Shown piece after piece: positions 9,050 to 17,567 of a stretch of 64,000 bases of DNA. Source of the DNA: Snuella sedimenti. Its GTDB lineage: Bacteria > Bacteroidota > Bacteroidia > Flavobacteriales > Flavobacteriaceae. The DNA lies in contig NZ_JAELVQ010000002.1 of assembly GCF_016428595.1 (NCBI RefSeq), positions 310,001 to 374,000 on the forward strand. The letters are read 5' to 3'. The notes beneath the pieces were generated by a model. The model saw nothing but the letters and a program-made list of their open reading frames with translations. It did not search any database and had not been told where the DNA came from. The translations under genes were made by a program, and so were the position numbers. Numbering within the stretch: position 1 is the first letter of the stretch; every line of letters starts with the position of its first letter.

Positions 9050-9212
9050 AGAGACTGTTTAAATTCCACCTTTTGGTTTTGTTATGCCCCTGTTTTCACC
9101 ACTTTTCGTTATGAAAATCCTCATTTAGCGCTGCTAAACTCCGGTTTTAAAGCCTTAATTGGCAAAAAAATGACCTATAACAAATTTCAAAAACGAATTT
9201 TAAACAGTCTCT
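9050..9212. mobile_element. 163-bp MITE-like element with imperfect terminal inverted repeats
   Basis: This fills most of the 332-bp gap between the haemoglobin and ccs genes. The left end AGAGACTGTTTAAATTC (9050-9066) matches the reverse complement of the right end (9195-9212) with one extra T. The match continues less perfectly for about 35-40 bp (TTTTGGTTTTGTTAT at 9070-9084 against ATAACAAATTTCAAAA at right). A perfect palindrome TTTAGC-gct-GCTAAA sits in the middle. It has no coding capacity. TATAGT occurs just outside both ends (9043-9048 and 9216-9221) but not flush with them, so target duplication is only possible. No second copy is in this window. Confidence 0.6.
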
Positions 9213-9305
9213 CAATATAGTGATCATTTTTCTATTAATAACATTAGTGAGTTCGTGGCAGTTCTTTTATATAAGTTTTAACACATAAAAATAAACTTAA
9301 ATACT

Positions 9306-9313
9306 TAAATTTG
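9306..9313 (+). promoter_or_regulatory. Possible -7 promoter box of ccsBA
   Basis: TAAATTTG matches the Bacteroidota -7 consensus TAnnTTTG and lies 25 nt before the ccsBA start codon. A TTG at the expected -33 position is not evident, so support is partial. Confidence 0.4.
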
Positions 9314-9338
9314 CACGACCTTAAAAAGGGTTCATGTT

Positions 9339-12300
9339 ATGCAAAATATACTCACTAGAATTCTATTCTCCACACGCCTTACTGCTATTTTGTTTCTTGC
9401 TTTTGCCGCTGCCATGGCAACAGGTACTTTTTTAGATGTAGGACAAGAGACCTCGCCAACTCCTTATACCCGAAACCTAATATATAATACTTGGTGGTTT
9501 GAGGCTATTATGCTGTTTTTCGTTATCAATTTTGCAGGTAATATTTTTAGGTTTAGGCTGTATAAAAAGGAAAAATGGGCAACATTTATACTGCATGGCT
9601 CTTTTATTTTTATTTTGTTAGGAGCGTTCATTACTAGGTATGTGAGTTTTGAAGGGATGATGGCCATTCGTGAAGGTGCTACAGAGAATTCGTTCTTATC
9701 ACAAAAAACGTATATCACGACTTATATTGATGGAGATTATGAAATTGATGGAGTACCCCAGCGCTTACCAATTGAGCGAGAAGTTGATTTTTCAGGGAGA
9801 CTGGACAATGATTTTAAGGTTGACACGAAATACCATCAACAACCCGTATCAATAGAACTTGAAAAATTTATTGTTGGAGCAGAAGAAGATATTATCCCCA
9901 GCGAGGAAGGCGAAGCTTACTTAAAAATTGTGGAAGCCGGAGCTTCAGGCCCGCACAATCATTTTTTAAAGGTTGGGCAGGTACAGAGCATTCATAACGT
10001 ATTGTTTGCGCTTAATAAACCAACACCGGGAGCTATTAATATTACACATGCTGGCGATTCGTTAACCATTAACTCTCCTTTTGAAGGGGAGTACATGACC
10101 ATGGCTACTATGGCACAAGGAAAATTAATAAAGGATAGTATTCAGCCTTTAATATTACGATCAAGATATGTAATTGGTAACATGCAAATGGTATTTCCTA
10201 AACCTGTTGTAAAGGGTAAATTCGATATTGTTCAAAAATCACAAATATTAAAGAATGATCAAGATGGCGTAGTGCTTAAGGTAACTACTAATGGCGAAAC
10301 CAAAAGAGTAGGTTTGCTTGGAGGAAAGGGATATAGCGGTAAGTTTAAGCAAGTAAGCGTTGGTGGCTTGGATTTTGCTTTTAAATATGGCTCTAAAATT
10401 TTAGAATTACCATTTTCAATTAAGCTAAACGATTTTGAGGCCGAACGTTATCCAGGAACAGAAAAAGGGTATTCTGCGTATTCCAGTCAGGTAACCGTTT
10501 TAGATGAACAAGAAGGTGACTTTGACTATAAAATATTTATGAATAATATTTTAGACCATCGTGGCTATCGCTTTTTTCAATCTAGTTTTGATCCAGACGA
10601 AAAAGGTACTCATCTTTCTGTAAATCATGATTATTGGGGGACTTTGTTAACTTATATTGGCTATTTCTTGCTTTATTTTGGTTTGTTGGCCATTCTGTTC
10701 TCTAAATATTCCCGTTTTGGTCATTTAAAAGAACAACTTAAAGACGTTAAAATAAAAAAATCTAAACTAGTATCTATTGTATTGTTATTTGTTGGGCTCA
10801 ATGGATTTGCTCAGGAGCATGGTCATCAGGAAGGACATACATATGTAAAACCCACAAAAACACAAATAGACTCGGTATTAAGAGCAAACATAACTCCTAA
10901 GGAGCATGCCGATGCTTTTGGCCATTTGGTGATACAGGATATTAACGGGCGTATGATGCCTGTTAATACCTATGCATCCGAGATGCTTCGAAAGATAAGC
11001 AAAAATGATACCTACGAGGAATTTGATGCCAATCAAGTATTCTTGTCCATTCAAGAGAGTCCAATGCTTTGGTATAATGTACCAGTAATATTTTTAAAAC
11101 TGAAAAAGGATGATTCCATACGTAAGATCATAGGGGTTAAAAAAGAAGAAAAGTATGCAACACTAGCCGATTTTTTTAATGAACGAGGTGAGTATAAACT
11201 GGAGCCTTATCTAAATGAGGCGTATTCTACATTAACACCTAATGCCTTTCAAAATGAGTTTAGGGAAGTACATCAACATGTAGATTTGCTTTATAATACA
11301 ATTGAAGGCGCCTCCCTAAAAATATTTCCAATTCCCAATGATGAGAATAATAAATGGGTTTCGGCGTATGATTACAAACATGGGCAATATAAAATACAAG
11401 ATTCGCTCTACAGTAATTTCGTCAATAATGGTTTTCGGGCTTATCTGTACACGCTTAATAACGCCAAGCAAACAGGCGATTTTTCTGAAGCATCAAAATT
11501 ACTAGCAGCCTTTAAAAAGACACAACATCAGTATGGAGCTGAAGTAATGCTATCTGACAGTAAGGTGAAAACCGAGATTCTGTACAATAAATACGATATT
11601 TTTAAAAAGCTGTTTAGTTGGTACATGTTTGCTGGTATCTTATTGTTTATTGTGCTCATTGTTCAGATTTTTAAAAGCAAGAGTAAAGCCATAGATATTT
11701 CTGTGACTATTTTTAAGGCCATCATCTTAGGATTATTTGTATTGCACACTTCGGGGCTTATAGTACGTTGGTATATTTCCGGGCATGCACCTTGGAGCGA
11801 TGCGTATGAGTCGATGATATACGTAGCTTGGGCAACGATGTTGTTTGGTTTGGTTTTTGGACGGAAAAGTGATTTAACCATTGCTGCTACTGCCTTTGTA
11901 ACTTCTATGATATTAATGATAGCTCATTGGAATTGGATGGATCCAGCCATTGCAAATTTACAACCAGTGTTAAACAGTTATTGGCTAATGATTCATGTAT
12001 CTATTATCGTAGGGAGTTATGGGCCGTTTACTTTAGGGATGATCTTAGGAGTTGTGGTCTTGTTACTTATGATTTTTACGACTAAAGAGAATAGAGAGAA
12101 GATGGCACTTAATATTAAGGAGTTGACCATTATTAATGAAATGTCCTTAACCGTTGGATTGGTAATGCTAACCATAGGAAACTTTTTGGGCGGTATGTGG
12201 GCCAATGAAAGTTGGGGACGCTACTGGGGTTGGGACCCAAAAGAGACTTGGGCGCTTATTAGTATTATGGTATATGCTTTTGTTATCCATATGCGATTTG

Positions 12301-12524
12301 TTCCTAAACTTCGTAGCCGTTGGTTTTTTAACTTAATGTCTATTATTGCGTTTTCAAGTATTATGATGACCTACTTTGGGGTTAACTTTTATTTGGCTGG
12401 GCTGCATTCCTACGCAAGTGGCGATCAAATAGTAAGTTTAAAGTTTATTGGTATTGCTTGTGCTATAGTGGCTATACTTGGATTTTTTGCTTATAGAGGG
12501 TATGTTAAGTACTATAAGAAGTAA
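9339..12524 (+). CDS. ccsBA: CcsBA fusion: cytochrome c biogenesis (System II haem export/ligation) protein
   Basis: 1061 residues, the fused System II synthetase found in Bacteroidota and epsilonproteobacteria. The N-terminal ResB/CcsB part has membrane helices near 13-32, 50-68 and 80-100, a long periplasmic domain, and a helix near 435-455. A second hydrophobic helix with a cleavage-like site (NGFAQEHGHQEGH) opens another periplasmic stretch with a His-rich start, and the C-terminal CcsA part carries six or more helices. The tryptophan-rich WGRYWGWDPKETW (WWD haem-handling motif) is clear near residue 965. It would export haem and attach it to CxxCH apo-cytochromes. The mono-haem lipoproteins encoded just downstream on the other strand are plausible clients. 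Confidence 0.96.
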   Translation: MQNILTRILFSTRLTAILFLAFAAAMATGTFLDVGQETSPTPYTRNLIYNTWWFEAIMLFFVINFAGNIFRFRLYKKEKWATFILHGSFIFILLGAFITRYVSFEGMMAIREGATENSFLSQKTYITTYIDGDYEIDGVPQRLPIEREVDFSGRLDNDFKVDTKYHQQPVSIELEKFIVGAEEDIIPSEEGEAYLKIVEAGASGPHNHFLKVGQVQSIHNVLFALNKPTPGAINITHAGDSLTINSPFEGEYMTMATMAQGKLIKDSIQPLILRSRYVIGNMQMVFPKPVVKGKFDIVQKSQILKNDQDGVVLKVTTNGETKRVGLLGGKGYSGKFKQVSVGGLDFAFKYGSKILELPFSIKLNDFEAERYPGTEKGYSAYSSQVTVLDEQEGDFDYKIFMNNILDHRGYRFFQSSFDPDEKGTHLSVNHDYWGTLLTYIGYFLLYFGLLAILFSKYSRFGHLKEQLKDVKIKKSKLVSIVLLFVGLNGFAQEHGHQEGHTYVKPTKTQIDSVLRANITPKEHADAFGHLVIQDINGRMMPVNTYASEMLRKISKNDTYEEFDANQVFLSIQESPMLWYNVPVIFLKLKKDDSIRKIIGVKKEEKYATLADFFNERGEYKLEPYLNEAYSTLTPNAFQNEFREVHQHVDLLYNTIEGASLKIFPIPNDENNKWVSAYDYKHGQYKIQDSLYSNFVNNGFRAYLYTLNNAKQTGDFSEASKLLAAFKKTQHQYGAEVMLSDSKVKTEILYNKYDIFKKLFSWYMFAGILLFIVLIVQIFKSKSKAIDISVTIFKAIILGLFVLHTSGLIVRWYISGHAPWSDAYESMIYVAWATMLFGLVFGRKSDLTIAATAFVTSMILMIAHWNWMDPAIANLQPVLNSYWLMIHVSIIVGSYGPFTLGMILGVVVLLLMIFTTKENREKMALNIKELTIINEMSLTVGLVMLTIGNFLGGMWANESWGRYWGWDPKETWALISIMVYAFVIHMRFVPKLRSRWFFNLMSIIAFSSIMMTYFGVNFYLAGLHSYASGDQIVSLKFIGIACAIVAILGFFAYRGYVKYYKK

Positions 12525-12551
12525 TACCACTTAGAAGAATCTTATTAATAG

Positions 12552-12590
12552 AAAGGCTCAGATTTATATTGAAATCTGGGCCTTTTAGTT
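12552..12590 (+). terminator. Rho-independent terminator after ccsBA
   Basis: Stem AAAGGC-t-CAGATTT (12552-12565) pairs with AAATCTG-g-GCCTTT (12572-12585) around a 6-nt loop, followed by a T-rich tract. It also lies downstream of the convergent yceI-like gene. Confidence 0.8.
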
Positions 12591-12607
12591 TTAAAAATAG
12601 GTTTTCT

Positions 12608-13150
12608 TTATTTTTTGTGAAGCTCGAAGTTAAAGGATACCTCGACGGTTTCAGCTATTTTGTTTCTTACAATCTTAGGTATTTTTATGTCAAAATCCGC
12701 AGGATAAGCTATGAAATTACCTGTTATAGTGATGGTATTGTTGTTTGTTTCAACAGTTAGGGGTATATCCTGAAGTTGTTTGGATTTACCATGGAATGTG
12801 AGCTTTCCATCTATTTTAAAAGTGGTGCTGGTTTGTAATTGATCTTTTGAAAAGCTTTTTAGAATGCCTTTAAAAGTAGCCTTAGGATATTTATCCGATT
12901 CGGCATAGTTTTCATTAAAGTGTTCCTCCATAAGCGCATTTTTAAAGCGAAAGCCTTTAACCAAAATAAGTGCAGCAAATTCGCCATTGTCAGTATTTAG
13001 AATTGCTGTGGCCGTATTGGTTTTGGCAGCGACTTCTTCAAAGGAAGGTACCGATGCCTCAAAACTAATCGTTCCGGATTTTGTTAGGTACTTCGATTGC
13101 GAAAAACTGTTAAGGCTTATAAAAGCAAAGATGTATAGTAGTTTTTTCAT
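12608..13150 (-). CDS. YceI-like periplasmic lipid-binding family protein
   Basis: 180 residues with a Sec signal peptide (MKKLLYIFAFISLNSFS). The mature part begins YLTKSGTISFEASVPSFEEVAA, continues with a strand-rich lipocalin-like YceI pattern (FKGILKSF, IDGKLTFHGKSK) and ends in VEVSFNFELHKK. YceI proteins bind polyisoprenoids or related hydrophobic molecules in the periplasm. In flavobacteria this gene is commonly next to small cytochrome-like lipoproteins and a DUF5777 barrel, and the same order is seen here, all on the minus strand. Confidence 0.9.
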   Translation of the reverse strand: MKKLLYIFAFISLNSFSQSKYLTKSGTISFEASVPSFEEVAAKTNTATAILNTDNGEFAALILVKGFRFKNALMEEHFNENYAESDKYPKATFKGILKSFSKDQLQTSTTFKIDGKLTFHGKSKQLQDIPLTVETNNNTITITGNFIAYPADFDIKIPKIVRNKIAETVEVSFNFELHKK

Positions 13151-13219
13151 TTTTACTTGTTTTTATAGCAGTAATATTTTAGTTATAACTTAATATAACC
13201 AAAAACATTGCCAAAATTT

Positions 13220-13582
13220 TTAATTTTCCAAAAGCCCATCATCTTTCCATTGTTGTATTAAATTCTTTTCCGATTGAGATAAAGGACTATTGGGTGATGG
13301 GGGCATGGGGTTTGACGAACTGTTAACCCGAGTAATTATCTTGTCTACATTAGCTTTAACCTGTGCATAGGTTACTAAGGACATAGGGGCGTTTTGTGTT
13401 GGTGTACTGCCATGGCAAGAAGTACAATCGCTTGTCATAATACTCTTAATGTCTGCATCATAGGTCACTCCATCAGTCGGATCAGGGTCTGGGGTTGGTT
13501 CTGTGGTATCGTCTCCACCACTGGAACAGTTTAACAAAAGAGATAAGAACAAAAAAGCGGAAATAAAATTTTTAAAATTCAT
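13220..13582 (-). CDS. Mono-haem cytochrome-c-like lipoprotein (copy 1)
   Basis: 120 residues. Lipoprotein signal with Cys19 (LLLNC), an acidic Pro/Thr/Asp linker, then a single CTSCH haem-attachment motif at residues 53-57. A Met-containing loop (NPMPPSP) about 50 residues later could supply the distal ligand, and the protein ends QQWKDDGLLEN. It shares this architecture and the last residues (W-x-x-D-G-L-L-E-N) with the next gene, so the pair is a tandem duplication. It is probably anchored in the outer or inner membrane facing the periplasm and takes part in electron transfer; partner unknown. Confidence 0.85.
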   Translation of the reverse strand: MNFKNFISAFLFLSLLLNCSSGGDDTTEPTPDPDPTDGVTYDADIKSIMTSDCTSCHGSTPTQNAPMSLVTYAQVKANVDKIITRVNSSSNPMPPSPNSPLSQSEKNLIQQWKDDGLLEN

Positions 13583-13605
13583 AGCATATAAGATTTAAAG
13601 GGTTA

Positions 13606-13968
13606 TTAGTTTTCTAAGAGACCATCCGTTTCCCATTTTGTAATAATATCAATGAGATTTTGAGGTAATTTAGGCCCTCCTAAAGGCATTAGTCCTCCAG
13701 GGCCGTTACCGTTAATTTTACTTATCAGGTTGTTGTTTTGGATTGCATTTTTTACATTAGTATAGGTCAGTAATGATACACTGGCTCCATTTACTGCTGG
13801 AACTTTATGACAGCTTATACAGTTGTTGTCTATTATGGGTTTAACATGATCGTTATAAGTAACCGTAGAGGGGGTGGAGGTAGAGTCTGTTAAATCATCT
13901 TCACTGGCATTCGTACAAGAATAGAACATAATTAAAAGTAAACAGGCTATTGTGGGTATGTGTTTCAT
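13606..13968 (-). CDS. Mono-haem cytochrome-c-like lipoprotein (copy 2)
   Basis: 120 residues, sister of the neighbouring gene 23 nt downstream. Lipobox ending at Cys18 (FYSC), short Ser/Thr linker, CISCH haem motif at 50-54, a LMPLGG loop as candidate distal Met ligand, and the same C-terminal W-x-T-D-G-L-L-E-N ending. The two copies differ in the linker and in the residues around the haem motif, so they may have different redox partners. Located between copy 1 and the DUF5777 barrel gene with gaps of about 24 nt, indicating one transcript. Confidence 0.85.
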   Translation of the reverse strand: MKHIPTIACLLLIMFYSCTNASEDDLTDSTSTPSTVTYNDHVKPIIDNNCISCHKVPAVNGASVSLLTYTNVKNAIQNNNLISKINGNGPGGLMPLGGPKLPQNLIDIITKWETDGLLEN

Positions 13969-13992
13969 TTTTGTAAGGTTTTAATTAGGTTA

Positions 13993-14841
13993 TTAAAATA
14001 CACGGCTAAGATTAAAACCGAAAAAGAAATTGCCATCGCTCCAGTCACCAGAACCTTGTCCTAAAAAGCCATTGGTATTCATGGGTTGTGCATTGGTAAA
14101 ATGCATTTGAAATACATGCCCTCCGGTTTCCAGATCGAAGCCTATGGACAACGGATTTTTGAAAGGGGAATTATCAGCTCGGTTTAGATGCCATCCATAG
14201 TCGGCATTAATGGACCAGCGTTTGCCTAACTTGTAACGTCCGCCAATTCCAAGGGCGTATTGAGAATTGTCTTGTTCGTTGACCATAACATAATTATCAT
14301 GAAAGAACGTAGGAGCTAATTCCATTGAAAAATTTGTGTTTATTTTTCTTGAAATGAGTAATTGGGCTGTATAGCCTAAGCGGTGTTTAAATTCTAAATG
14401 TGGTAAATTATCTTTATCCAAGGCAGTGTTTATTAAAAAGGCATTAAAGCCAACAACGGTAAAAGGAAAACCATTTTCTATTTGCCTTAAAAGTCTGTAC
14501 TTGGCCGAAGCTTCATAGATTTTTTGAAAAGAACTTCTGGAAATGCCAATATTGATACCATCGGCGATACCATAGACAAAGTTTAAGCGTGTTACGGCAT
14601 CATCAAGGCCGAAAAAATTATCAAACCCTTCCTTAACACTTCCAAAACGATGGGATACAATAAGGGTAAACTCTTTTTCTGCTACTAATTTGGTAGATTC
14701 GAAGTTTACAATTTTTAGGCCTTTAAAGGCTGCTATTGTAGGTGTGTTCCAAATGGAATCGGTATCTATTTCACTTAATAGATCATCTTGGGAGAACGAT
14801 AGTATGGGTAGGCACAATAAAACAATTAGTAGGTTTTTCAT
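13993..14841 (-). CDS. DUF5777 family outer-membrane beta-barrel protein
   Basis: 282 residues with a Sec signal (ending LSFSQDD). The rest is alternating beta strands ending in Phe (NFFFGFNLSRVF), a typical outer-membrane barrel terminus. The motif FTLIVSHRFGSVKEGFDNFFGLDDA and ADGINIGISRS match the DUF5777 family as I know it. It is first in a run barrel - cytochrome - cytochrome - YceI, suggesting an outer-membrane partner or pore for this redox cluster. Its start codon abuts an intergenic repeat (14839-14990). Confidence 0.85.
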   Translation of the reverse strand: MKNLLIVLLCLPILSFSQDDLLSEIDTDSIWNTPTIAAFKGLKIVNFESTKLVAEKEFTLIVSHRFGSVKEGFDNFFGLDDAVTRLNFVYGIADGINIGISRSSFQKIYEASAKYRLLRQIENGFPFTVVGFNAFLINTALDKDNLPHLEFKHRLGYTAQLLISRKINTNFSMELAPTFFHDNYVMVNEQDNSQYALGIGGRYKLGKRWSINADYGWHLNRADNSPFKNPLSIGFDLETGGHVFQMHFTNAQPMNTNGFLGQGSGDWSDGNFFFGFNLSRVF

Positions 14842-15023
14842 TCGTTCAAATTTTAGTAATTATTTTGACTATAAGTTAATTATAAAATTAAGAACGAATG
14901 TAAGCTCTCGTTGCACTCGTTCTCACATTAAAAATTTTAAACATACCCTTTTGTAAAACTATTTTTAAAATTTATTAATGCTCATTTCATTCGTTTAAAT
15001 TTTAGTTGATTTTATAACTTATT
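14839..15023. repeat. Structured intergenic repeat, copy A, plus partial tandem unit
   Basis: About 150 bp (14839-14990) that matches 28987-29135. Shared blocks include GTTTAAATTTTAGTAAT-like left ends, AATTATAAAATT, AGAACG, CTCACATTAAAAATTTTAAAC and CTTTTGTGA/TAAA, ending in TTATTAATG. A central hairpin (14891-14900 with 14914-14923, nine of ten pairs) is retained in the other copy with a compensatory pair. The left end starts again at 14988-15023 as a partial tandem unit. No reading frame. Confidence 0.75.
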
Positions 15024-15097
15024 GAAAATGATGAATAAGAATTTGGTTATGTTCTATACGTATTTAAATCACTTCTAATTTAACATTACTAATATAA

Positions 15098-15808
15098 TTA
15101 ATTTTTGATAAAGCGTTTTGTTATTGTATTTCCTAAGGCGTTGACCTGTACAAGATAAATGCCTTTACTCCAGCTTAAAACATTAATAGGGGCTTTATAT
15201 TCAGGACTTGAATAGATTTTCTTACCTAGAATATTATAAATATTCACGGATACATCTGTGGCAGGTGATGGAAAATGTAATCTGATTTCCGAGTTATTTG
15301 GGTTCGGTGAAATTGAGAACTTTATATTTGAAAATCTGTCAACACCTAATGAAGGGTCACTTGAACGTTGATAACTAAATCCAGCACCGTTATTAAAGTT
15401 AGACCAAGACAAAAATTTAATATCGATATAAATATTATCGGAAATTAAATGGACAACCATATCCTTGTTAACTTGAGAAGCAGGGGATTTATCCATTGCT
15501 ACTGCCCAAGTTGTAAAGGTTAGGGTTTCAATATTGTTAGTTGTCCCAAAAGCCCATTCTGTATCAATTGGTGAGTTTCCTGATGTGCCTGACCCTGAGT
15601 AAGCAGCCTCCTGCTTGATATTAAAAATGCCTTTACTGCTACCCCTTGTAATCCATACGTTGGAGGTTATTCTATCTTGATTTACTTCCAAAGTATGGTC
15701 TGCATTGTTTGGTTTTGTAAATGTGATGTTAGGGCCGTCCCAAATGGTTTGAGCGTAAGTGTATGTGCTAAATAAAACCATTAGTAGCACAAGTATCTCT
15801 CTTTTCAT
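15098..15808 (-). CDS. T9SS-targeted secreted protein
   Basis: 236 residues. Sec signal peptide (ending TYAQ), a mature beta-rich region of about 140 residues of no family I recognise, then a type A T9SS sorting domain over the last 75 residues: FSISPNPNNSEIRL, VSVNIYNILGKKIYSS and GIYLVQV...KRFIKN. The protein should cross the outer membrane by the type IX system and be anchored or released. It is 15 nt upstream of nothing on the same strand except the preceding OB-fold gene, so the two may form an operon. Confidence 0.87.
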   Translation of the reverse strand: MKREILVLLMVLFSTYTYAQTIWDGPNITFTKPNNADHTLEVNQDRITSNVWITRGSSKGIFNIKQEAAYSGSGTSGNSPIDTEWAFGTTNNIETLTFTTWAVAMDKSPASQVNKDMVVHLISDNIYIDIKFLSWSNFNNGAGFSYQRSSDPSLGVDRFSNIKFSISPNPNNSEIRLHFPSPATDVSVNIYNILGKKIYSSPEYKAPINVLSWSKGIYLVQVNALGNTITKRFIKN

Positions 15809-15823
15809 TATGTGAAATTAAAA

Positions 15824-16207
15824 TTAGTTAGTAAGTATACTACACTGGTCTAATTTGACTTGCTCTAGTAAGTCATCATAGCCAATAACACGTCCTTTAA
15901 TTTTAATTTGGGAGCCTAATTGTATTGTTGTTTTATTAATTGGGGTACTGAATAAACAAAAGACAACATCATTTAAGGTTAGGTCTGTTGCATTTATTTC
16001 ACTGATGTTTCCTGAAACTTCTACGGTTTTATTAAGGTATTTCTTTTCAGAATCTGTGGCGTTATTAATAAAATTATTTATTAATATAGTAGAAGTCACA
16101 TCATATGCGGGTGTTTCGGTTTCTATGTCTCTGTGATCTTGGTATATATAGTTATAACCAATTACGGCAATTAGAATTATAACAAATATGATATACCACT
16201 TGCGCAT
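15824..16207 (-). CDS. Single-span membrane protein with tRNA_anti-like OB fold
   Basis: 127 residues from the ATG at 16207 (a GTG one codon earlier is also in frame). An N-terminal membrane anchor (about 5-22) is followed by an extracytoplasmic domain: KKYLNKTVEVSGNISEI, LGSQIKIKGRVIGYDDLLEQVKLDQC. This is the pattern of the tRNA_anti-like OB-fold family seen in Bacteroidota as small membrane-anchored proteins. It lies 16 nt before the T9SS gene on the same strand. Ligand unknown; nucleic acid binding should not be assumed outside the cytoplasm. Confidence 0.8.
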   Translation of the reverse strand: MRKWYIIFVIILIAVIGYNYIYQDHRDIETETPAYDVTSTILINNFINNATDSEKKYLNKTVEVSGNISEINATDLTLNDVVFCLFSTPINKTTIQLGSQIKIKGRVIGYDDLLEQVKLDQCSILTN

Positions 16208-16327
16208 CACTAATAATATTATTATATACTTTAATTATTCAAACGGGACATGTGTAGATAACTAAAATTTCTTTTGTAGTCGTAATAAAAGTAAGACTCT
16301 TACAAATTACAAAATAAAGCTTACAAA

Positions 16328-16864
16328 TTAAAGCAAAACTTTGGCATTGTGCTTTTTTAGAACTTCTAGATAATCCTCCATTTTAAATTCGGTAGCCTTA
16401 AATGCAGAGGTTCTGTCTTTGGCCTGTTCTTGTCTGGTAATGCTTCTTGAAAATCTACGAATGCTTTGTTCGGAGTCTAAAATGATACCGGGAACGTGTA
16501 CATTTTTTCCGTTCTCATCTTTGGCAACCATGGTAAAATAGGATGAGTTACAATGCTTTTTTTTACCAGTTTGAATGTTTTCTGCCTCTACGCGCACACC
16601 AATAACCATAGAGGTTCGTCCGGTATAGTTAACAGATGCTTTTAAGGTAACAAGTTCACCAACTTCTATTGGATTTAAAAAATCTACCCGGTTTACCGAT
16701 GCCGTTACACAGTAATGTCTAGAATGTTTTGATGCACAAGCAAAAGCTATTTGGTCCATTAGATTTAAAATGTAGCCTCCATGGATTTTGCCACTAAAAT
16801 TTGAGTGTGCCGGAAGCATTAATTCTGTGATGGTTACTTGCGAGTCTTTTATGTTTTTAAACAT
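16328..16864 (-). CDS. Acyl-CoA thioesterase (hotdog fold)
   Basis: 178 residues. Hotdog-fold signature HSNFSGKIHGGYILNLMDQIAFACASK, where the His-Gly-Gly and Asp are the expected active-site neighbourhood, followed by strands RVDFLNPIEVGE and GRTSMVIGVRVEAEN of the YciA/BFIT-like acyl-CoA hydrolases. The ATG at 16864 overlaps the end of the DUF3307 gene by 8 nt; a TTG at 16870 also fits but is less likely. It hydrolyses acyl-CoA to free acid and CoA in the cytoplasm. Translational coupling to DUF3307 and satD makes it the third gene of that operon. Confidence 0.92.
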   Translation of the reverse strand: MFKNIKDSQVTITELMLPAHSNFSGKIHGGYILNLMDQIAFACASKHSRHYCVTASVNRVDFLNPIEVGELVTLKASVNYTGRTSMVIGVRVEAENIQTGKKKHCNSSYFTMVAKDENGKNVHVPGIILDSEQSIRRFSRSITRQEQAKDRTSAFKATEFKMEDYLEVLKKHNAKVLL

Positions 16865-17567
16865 AAGCAATTACAATATTATAGATGATACCTGTTATTA
16901 TGGCGATACTAAAACTAATAAGTGTGCCAATTAAAATATACTCAGTAAGCTGCCTGTGCTTAGATTTTTTTAAATCGCCAAACCGGAAAACCGATTTAGC
17001 CGTTATGAGAAAACCAACAGCTTCCCAGTGATCGAAAATTATAAATATGAACACTAAACAGCGTTCTAATATACCTATATATTTTCCAGCATCTTCAAGT
17101 GACCTGTTATTTTTAGTAAGTTCTGAAATATTCCACTTTATAAAAATAGTTTTCATAATTATAGAAGCCGGTGTTGTTAAAAATATAAAGCAGAGTAGTA
17201 GTAATAAACTATTATTTACTAGTATCTGTTCAATTTGTATGGCCCTTTCAGTAAAGAAAAAGTAGCAAATAATAATGACTAATATATGGAGTAGCTGGTC
17301 TATAAAAAAGAGTTGGCGCTTTGTTTTTTTCTTTTGAATTAAAAGCTTTGTTGCATCAATAATAAGGTGGGAAACCCCAATAATTACCACTATGGGCGCC
17401 AAAGATATATCCCATAATATAAGTGCCGTAAGTGCCATGTGAATTGCTACATGTAGGTATAACTTTGGGGATTTAATTTTTTTCTTTTCTTTATTGGTAA
17501 CCCAGTGCTTTGGTTGTAGAAAGAAATCTCCAATAAAATGAGCAATTAAAAGTTTTATTAGAATCAT
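16857..17567 (-). CDS. DUF3307 membrane protein, partner of SatD
   Basis: 236 residues, six or seven hydrophobic helices. The start ILIKLLIAHFIGDFFLQPKHW, then HVAIHMALTAL, VSHLIIDATK and FIDQLLHI place His and Asp residues in or next to helices, a pattern like membrane-bound metal-dependent hydrolases of the DUF457 type, and GKYIGILERCLVF is a further conserved-looking stretch. Function is unknown. The start codon overlaps the satD stop by 4 nt (ATGA), and its own end overlaps the thioesterase start by 8 nt. Pairing of DUF3307 with SatD is recurrent across bacteria from my knowledge of the families. Confidence 0.88.
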   Translation of the reverse strand: MILIKLLIAHFIGDFFLQPKHWVTNKEKKKIKSPKLYLHVAIHMALTALILWDISLAPIVVIIGVSHLIIDATKLLIQKKKTKRQLFFIDQLLHILVIIICYFFFTERAIQIEQILVNNSLLLLLCFIFLTTPASIIMKTIFIKWNISELTKNNRSLEDAGKYIGILERCLVFIFIIFDHWEAVGFLITAKSVFRFGDLKKSKHRQLTEYILIGTLISFSIAIITGIIYNIVIAYV

